The notes under the pieces are model-generated. The model searched no databases, was not told the origin of the DNA, and was given only the letters and a program-made list of their open reading frames with translations. A DNA stretch of 64,000 nucleotides from Phyllobacterium myrsinacearum (GTDB lineage: Bacteria > Pseudomonadota > Alphaproteobacteria > Rhizobiales > Rhizobiaceae): the NCBI RefSeq assembly GCF_002980555.1, contig NZ_PVBT01000005.1, forward strand, positions 62,001 through 126,000, given 5' to 3'. A program made the position numbers and the translations under genes. Shown here piece after piece: positions 61,468 through 64,000 of this stretch (its first letter is position 1; the number at the start of each line of letters is the position of its first letter).

Positions 61468-62184
61468 TCAGATGACCAGCAATGGGGCCTTGCCGGGGAC
61501 GCGCTCATAGAGATCCATCACGTCCTGGTTGAACATGCGCACGCAGCCCGACGATGCTGACTTGCCGATGGAGTTCCAGTCCGGCGAGCCGTGAATACGG
61601 TACAGCGTGTCGACCCCGCCCTGAAAAATGTAGAGCGCACGGGAACCCAGGGGATTGTGGACGCCAGGCGGCATGCCCTGGCGCCATTTTTCCAGCTTCG
61701 GATCGCGTGAGATCATGGCCGATGGCGGTGTCCAGGTCGGCCACTTGCGCTTCCACTGAACGATGGCGCGCCCCTTCCAGGAATAGCCCTGACGGCCAAG
61801 CCCGACGCCATAGCGCATCGCCTTGCCGTTCTTCTGGACCAGATAAAGAAACTTGTCGACCGTGTTGACGACGATCGTGCCGGGCTTCTCCCCCGTCGGA
61901 TCGTCGACGACCTGCCGCAGGAATTTTTCATTGACCTTGGCAAAGGGTATCGCCGGCAGCCGGTAGCCATCCTCTTCGACAGCCTGATACATGCTGATGT
62001 AATCGGGCCTTGCCGGTGCGGCAGTCTCAACGGGCGCGGGTGCGGGCTTGTCCGCCGGGATGGCATCCTGCGAACCGGCAAGATCGAGCGACTGTTTGGG
62101 CAGCTGGGCACAGGCAGCGACGGCTGAAACGCCAAGGAGCGACAGGCCGGTCAGGAATGACCGGCGCGAAACGAGGGATGACAT
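61468..62184 (-). CDS. L,D-transpeptidase (YkuD family), exported, possibly a lipoprotein
   Basis: 238 residues from ATG 62184. The N-terminus SSLVSRRSFLTGLSLLG looks Tat-like and runs into a lipobox-like VAAC at about residue 24, so the protein is probably a lipoprotein or cleaved there. The YkuD catalytic motif is complete: YRIHGSPDWNSIGKSASSGC ending with the nucleophile cysteine, then VRM. It cross-links peptidoglycan (3-3 links) or attaches proteins to it; such enzymes are numerous in Hyphomicrobiales. It stands alone; the 192-base gap upstream holds no gene I can support. Confidence 0.9.
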   Translation of the reverse strand: MSSLVSRRSFLTGLSLLGVSAVAACAQLPKQSLDLAGSQDAIPADKPAPAPVETAAPARPDYISMYQAVEEDGYRLPAIPFAKVNEKFLRQVVDDPTGEKPGTIVVNTVDKFLYLVQKNGKAMRYGVGLGRQGYSWKGRAIVQWKRKWPTWTPPSAMISRDPKLEKWRQGMPPGVHNPLGSRALYIFQGGVDTLYRIHGSPDWNSIGKSASSGCVRMFNQDVMDLYERVPGKAPLLVI

Positions 62185-62376
62185 TCTGTATGCTTTCAAA
62201 CGATGGGACAGGCAGGGCGGACAGGCGGTCGTGGACACCGCTTGCCCCATCCTTTTAAAACGGATCGCGGCAACTATGTGTCAAAAACAAGGCAAACCGT
62301 AATGTCTGTGGCGGTGTTGCAATATGATCACAATAAATATCAACCTGTAAACTTACGTGATAAGATAACGGGACGG

Positions 62377-63096
62377 CTAATCCTTCGTGCTTCCTTCCCA
62401 GGTTCCGTGCGAAATGCCGTGCTGCTTTTCCATATGGGCAATCACCGCGTCAATCTCGTCGGGATCAATCGCGGTGCTGACCAGCGTGGCAACGATTTCC
62501 ACGGTCTCTTCGTCGCCCTGGTCGGTGATTTCCACATCGCTGACGGGATAATCCGCCTCTTCAAGCCGCTCGACCAGAAGATCGCGCATGGTCGGCATGG
62601 CCGCACGGGTCGATATCAGCTTGACCTCATAGGTGGCTTCCGCCGCTTGCTCGCTGATCGGGATGCGGTTGATGACATTGACCAGCGGGCGCAGCAGCGT
62701 GTTGCCGGCCAGGACAAACACCGTCAGCAGCGCCGCTTCGGCAAGCATGTCCGTCCCGGCACAGGCACCCACCGCCGCTGAACACCAGAGCGTCGCCGCG
62801 GTGTTCAGCCCCCGCACGTTCATCCCCTCCTTCATGATCACGCCCGCGCCGAGAAAGCCGATGCCGGAAACCACATAGGAAATGACCCGGACCGCTTCCG
62901 TCGTCCCGGCAATCCGCTGCGCCAGGTCGACGAAGGCCGCCGAACCAATGGCGACAAGCACATTGGTGCGCAGTCCGGCCGTCCGCTGCCTGTACTGGCG
63001 CTCGGCACCGATCAGCGTGCCGAAGATGAAGGCGGCGACGAAGCTGATGGTCGTATCGAGAAAGGGATAGAGATCGAATGTCTGTATGAACTTCAT
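62377..63096 (-). CDS. MgtC/SapB-family membrane protein
   Basis: 239 residues. The conserved N-terminal membrane domain has FGTLIGAERQYRQRTAGLRT, then LVAIGSAAFV, VSGIGFLGAGVIMKEGMNVR and LNTAATLWCSAAVGACAG, the family core with four to five segments. The C-terminal 85 residues form a soluble ACT-like domain. In pathogens MgtC inhibits the F-type ATP synthase and supports growth at low magnesium; here only the family is clear. The start is 21 bases after the DUF2493 gene on the same strand. Confidence 0.9.
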   Translation of the reverse strand: MKFIQTFDLYPFLDTTISFVAAFIFGTLIGAERQYRQRTAGLRTNVLVAIGSAAFVDLAQRIAGTTEAVRVISYVVSGIGFLGAGVIMKEGMNVRGLNTAATLWCSAAVGACAGTDMLAEAALLTVFVLAGNTLLRPLVNVINRIPISEQAAEATYEVKLISTRAAMPTMRDLLVERLEEADYPVSDVEITDQGDEETVEIVATLVSTAIDPDEIDAVIAHMEKQHGISHGTWEGSTKD

Positions 63097-63117
63097 GGGG
63101 TCACCGCGGCTGGCTGG

Positions 63118-63606
63118 TTATGCGAGGCTAGCATTTCTCCGGTTAACAATGATGACAGTTTCTGTCATCGCGAGACGGGCGGCTTGCCCCAGCATGTCGC
63201 CCTCCGGATTGTCGGCACAATAGGCAGCGGAAGAACCCGCCTCACCCTGCGGCAGCCGCCCGGCATAGGCCGTGATCACCGGAATATGCCTGGCATGGGC
63301 CTGCTGCACCAGTTCCTGCAGATGCCTGCCGCCGGGAAAGGCCAGCAGCGCATCGGGACGGCTGTCTTCCAGCATGAAGCGGTTGCGCTTCGTGTCCGCC
63401 TGCTTTCCCAGCAGCGACCAGTTGGCGGGATAGCGGACGATATGGACATCGTTCTGCCGGGCCCAGTCCTCGGCCACCGATCCCAGGGCAGGAAGACCGC
63501 CATGGATGAGAACCGTTACCGGACAGGCCGCATGGATGCGGTTCAGTTCGTCGAGAATGGCTTCGGCGACATCGAAATGCCGTCCGCCGGAAATCAAAAG
63601 GCGCAT
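63118..63606 (-). CDS. DUF2493/YspA-like SLOG-fold protein
   Basis: 162 residues; AAGGAGC precedes ATG 63606. The start MRLLISGGRHFDVAEAIL, then VLIHGGLPALGSVAEDWA and LLAFPGGRHLQELVQQA, fits the SLOG Rossmann-like fold of DUF2493, which is thought to bind nucleotide-derived ligands. The C-terminal 45 residues have no clear motif. Such genes are common on plasmids and chromids and sometimes beside defence or stress genes. It probably forms an operon with MgtC and the small upstream protein. Confidence 0.8.
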   Translation of the reverse strand: MRLLISGGRHFDVAEAILDELNRIHAACPVTVLIHGGLPALGSVAEDWARQNDVHIVRYPANWSLLGKQADTKRNRFMLEDSRPDALLAFPGGRHLQELVQQAHARHIPVITAYAGRLPQGEAGSSAAYCADNPEGDMLGQAARLAMTETVIIVNRRNASLA

Positions 63607-63645
63607 GATGTGCTCCTTGCAGTCTGTGTTGACATGAGAAATGTG

Positions 63646-63942
63646 CTACCAGCGCGCACGCCGCATGATGCGGATCGCGCTCTGGTTGAGGGACGACGAC
63701 CACTGAATGAGGCGCCAGCTTTGACGGCGATTGAGAACGCGCCAGCGGTGCAGCCGTGTGGCAAGCCGGAACAGCCCCTGCCCCGTCACGGCCAAAAGCC
63801 AGCAGAGCCATCGCAGAAACTGATCCCTTATCCGGGAACGGCGCGGTTCGGGGCGCCGGGATTGACGTTTGGGCGAACCGCCCCACGAACCATGGGGTGT
63901 TGCACCAGGCTGAAACGGCAGCAGAAAAGCGGTCATGACCAT
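63646..63942 (-). CDS. Small basic protein of unknown function
   Basis: 98 residues; GAGGAGA lies 9 bases before ATG 63942, supporting real translation. It is strongly basic (many Arg) with one hydrophobic stretch (FLRWLCWLLAVTGQGLF at about 43-59) that may associate with membranes. I recognise no family. It precedes the DUF2493 gene by 39 bases on the same strand. The rest of the window (63943-64000) holds only its upstream region. Confidence 0.5.
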   Translation of the reverse strand: MVMTAFLLPFQPGATPHGSWGGSPKRQSRRPEPRRSRIRDQFLRWLCWLLAVTGQGLFRLATRLHRWRVLNRRQSWRLIQWSSSLNQSAIRIMRRARW

Positions 63943-64000
63943 ATCGGATCTCCTCTGGCATCAAGGATTTGCATAGCGGCATTGGGAGAACAGCGGGCGA

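Noticed and set aside
1-64000. IS elements, prophage, integrase, CRISPR, tRNA or rRNA genes
   Set aside because: None could be supported. No transposase- or integrase-like protein, terminal repeat pair or structural RNA was recognised by eye; a tRNAscan/Infernal run would be needed to exclude small RNAs.

Overview
The window looks like chromosome or chromid DNA of an alphaproteobacterium, most likely Hyphomicrobiales (rhizobia or Brucella relatives). The reasons are about 60% GC, few gaps between genes, a NasT/NasS nitrate-control pair, and an exopolysaccharide block whose order resembles, from memory, the Sinorhizobium meliloti galactoglucan (exp/wg) locus. I see no rRNA, tRNA, IS element, prophage or CRISPR array. 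No database search was possible.

Region 1 (1-19081) is an exopolysaccharide locus. A 3'-truncated glycosyltransferase, a secreted RTX repeat protein and a type I secretion pair are read leftward. A MarR-type regulator, a GT4 glycosyltransferase, an unassigned protein, a GT2-GT4 fusion, two tandem polysaccharide pyruvyl transferases, a secreted glycoside hydrolase, an SGNH-type hydrolase and a class III nucleotide cyclase are read rightward. Three intergenic regions share the palindrome TTCAAA(A/T)TTTGAA, a good candidate operator for the MarR regulator.

Region 2 (19116-24700) holds a 47-residue small ORF, two SDR proteins (one without the usual catalytic residues), a PLP enzyme overlapping RBS-to-stop with a RidA protein, and a divergent LysR regulator with a glutathione transferase.

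Region 3 (24685-36308) is nitrate assimilation, all leftward: nasT-nasS, then an nrtA-nrtB-nrtD-nirB-nirD-nasA-cysG operon. The 348-base gap before nrtA contains, in order, an NtrC-like box, a consensus sigma-54 promoter, two hairpins with A1/G4 hexaloops that fit the ANTAR (NasT) RNA motif, and a terminator. This is a readable two-level control circuit: nitrogen status through NtrC and RpoN, nitrate through NasS/NasT antitermination.

Region 4 (36387-44089) is a peptide-uptake unit: an M24 peptidase, a family 5 binding protein, an XRE-cupin regulator, and a divergent DppBCDF-type transporter ending in a GAF-domain protein.

Region 5 (44063-58630) encodes a CoA-thioester route for an aromatic acid, best fitting 2-aminobenzoate (anthranilate): RidA, aryl-CoA ligase, acyl-CoA dehydrogenase, a crotonase lacking both catalytic glutamates, MarR, SDR and a fused monooxygenase/OYE-type reductase leftward; enoyl-CoA hydratase, 3-hydroxyacyl-CoA dehydrogenase and a complete Liv-type ABC transporter rightward. 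Two tandem TTCAAGC(A/T)TGAA palindromes lie between the two arms.

Region 6 (58639-64000) has a zinc/cadmium-type P-ATPase with a divergent MerR regulator, an L,D-transpeptidase, and an MgtC-DUF2493-small protein group.
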